From contig NC_003552.1 in the NCBI RefSeq assembly GCF_000007345.1, positions 3,968,001-4,032,000 of the forward strand: 64,000 nucleotides of DNA. The letters run 5' to 3'. Below the pieces are notes generated by a model. That model was not told the DNA's origin, did not search any database, and saw only the letters and a program-made list of their open reading frames with translations. The stretch's first letter is position 1. Each line of letters starts with the position of its first letter. The translations under genes and the position numbers were made by a program. Source of the DNA: Methanosarcina acetivorans C2A (lineage in GTDB: Archaea; Halobacteriota; Methanosarcinia; Methanosarcinales; Methanosarcinaceae). Below are positions 63,131-64,000 of this stretch, in pieces.

Positions 63131-64000
63131 ATGCAAAATAAAAAAGTTTCGGCTTTTATAGGTTCTTCAAAAGAAGGGCTGGGAATTGCACAAGCAATTC
63201 AACTTGAACTGGAAGAATATGCAACTTGTACCATTTGGTATCAAGGGATCTTCGGTCTTAATGAAGGAACTCTTGAATCATTAGAAAAATCATTAGAAAA
63301 ATTTGAGTTTGCAATTCTGGTATTAACACCCGATGATGTTGTAATTAGCAGAGATAAAGTAGTACAACTACCAAGAGATAACGTATTATTTGAACTTGGA
63401 TTATTTATGGGTCGCCTTGGAAGAAAACGTGTTTTCATAGTTTATTGCGATGAAGAAAACGTCAAATTACCATCTGACCTGGCAGGAGTTACTGTGTGTC
63501 GCATCAGTAAACCAGATGAAAATAAAGAATTAAAAAAATATTCGATAACAGAATTGTTGCCAAAGATCGGGCCTGCTGTTACTAAAATTCGTTCCGAAAT
63601 ATATGAAGTTCAAAAATCTCAACCAAAACAAGTCGAAATTTACTACGTTTCTCCAACTTTGTCACATAATGAATACTACTCTCGCCTTCAGACAATTATA
63701 GAAGCTGAACTATCAAAAGTCAAAAATACAACCTGGCATTTTTGCCCACCACAGGGTGAAACATCTTATGATATATTCATGGAACTTGAAAATATACTCT
63801 CAATAACAAAACAAAATGATATTGTGCTGCTCGTCCCAAAAGATTTAAGCAATCTCCGAATAAAAAAACTGTTTCAAGAAATAATAAGAAAGTGCCCATC
63901 GGGAAAATTGGTATTTATAGATCAGCAACCTCCATCAGATTTACTAAATGATCCCTCAAATAGAATATCATTTGTGGGAATAGATAATCTCAAAGTTGGA
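63131..64000 (+). CDS. TIR-like nucleotide-binding protein with probable ligand-binding domain (partial)
   Basis: At least 290 residues, running off the window with no stop. N-terminal TIR-like domain (PF10137-type, as in Cap12/Pycsar effectors): 'VSAFIGSSKEGLGIAQAIQ', 'FAILVLTPDDVV' and 'RDNVLFELGLFMGRLGRKR' with the conserved Glu. From about 160, 'VEIYYVSPTLSHNEYYSRLQ' and 'SFVGIDNLKVG' look like a periplasmic-binding-protein/LacI-type sugar-binding domain. Such TIR-like domains in defence systems degrade NAD+ when activated. The binding domain could be the sensor (inference). ATG 63131 after GGGGAG. No other defence gene is visible to the left. Confidence 0.75.
   Translation, partial: MQNKKVSAFIGSSKEGLGIAQAIQLELEEYATCTIWYQGIFGLNEGTLESLEKSLEKFEFAILVLTPDDVVISRDKVVQLPRDNVLFELGLFMGRLGRKRVFIVYCDEENVKLPSDLAGVTVCRISKPDENKELKKYSITELLPKIGPAVTKIRSEIYEVQKSQPKQVEIYYVSPTLSHNEYYSRLQTIIEAELSKVKNTTWHFCPPQGETSYDIFMELENILSITKQNDIVLLVPKDLSNLRIKKLFQEIIRKCPSGKLVFIDQQPPSDLLNDPSNRISFVGIDNLKVG

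Overview
The window looks like chromosomal DNA of the methanogenic archaeon Methanosarcina, most probably M. acetivorans. The gene at 10321-11349 matches ulilysin (LysargiNase), the pappalysin-family protease described from that species. Other gene types fit too: AMP phosphorylase, Trm56, archaeal-type cobyric acid synthase, DUF2769 and DUF1699 proteins, and PGF-type archaeosortase signals. So do the low coding density, the long AT-rich gaps with tandem repeats, and the many IS remnants. I saw no tRNA, rRNA or CRISPR array.

Layout. 1-10320: ordinary genes (a small membrane protein, an MBL-fold RNA-processing-type protein, a HhH-GPD DNA glycosylase, a nitroreductase, a DUF1699 protein, a short thioredoxin). 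They are separated by tandem repeats and by an intact-looking 1.6-kb insertion sequence that split a DUF1638 gene and left an 8-bp target duplication. 10321-15084: a same-strand protease cluster with ulilysin, a small beta-rich protein, an M28 aminopeptidase, a papain-like C1A protease and a chagasin-like cysteine-protease inhibitor. 15312-18176: an endonuclease/exonuclease/phosphatase protein and its decayed duplicate, a MITE-like element and an IS1-family element.

18142-28961 is the most unusual region: a compact block of mostly membrane-bound, unrecognised proteins around a divergent promoter. It holds a P-loop ATPase (cut at its 3' end by the IS1 copy), a pilin-like or coat-like small protein, several 1-4 helix membrane proteins, a 958-residue beta-propeller/PKD surface protein anchored by three C-terminal helices, a very large Ser- and Gly-repeat protein split by an in-frame TAA, and a ribbon-helix-helix regulator. 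I read it as a degraded integrated virus or virus-like element whose integrase and replication end is missing.

29412-45000: core genes (ACT-domain protein, DUF2769 proteins, an AroK-like kinase, Trm56, AMP phosphorylase, an EamA transporter, a MacB/FtsX permease with a PGF-anchored partner, cobyric acid synthase) among long non-coding gaps with a 36-bp hairpin repeat. 45843-61000: an FrhB-like pseudogene, alanine dehydrogenase family, DUF434, two TPR paralogues, secreted proteins, a PPP-type phosphatase, FxsA, LrgA-LrgB, and an IscS-IscU pair whose IscU lacks the first scaffold cysteine. 61405-64000: an IS200-type transposase remnant, an ORF-less group II intron, and the start of a TIR-like protein with a probable ligand-binding domain that runs off the window.
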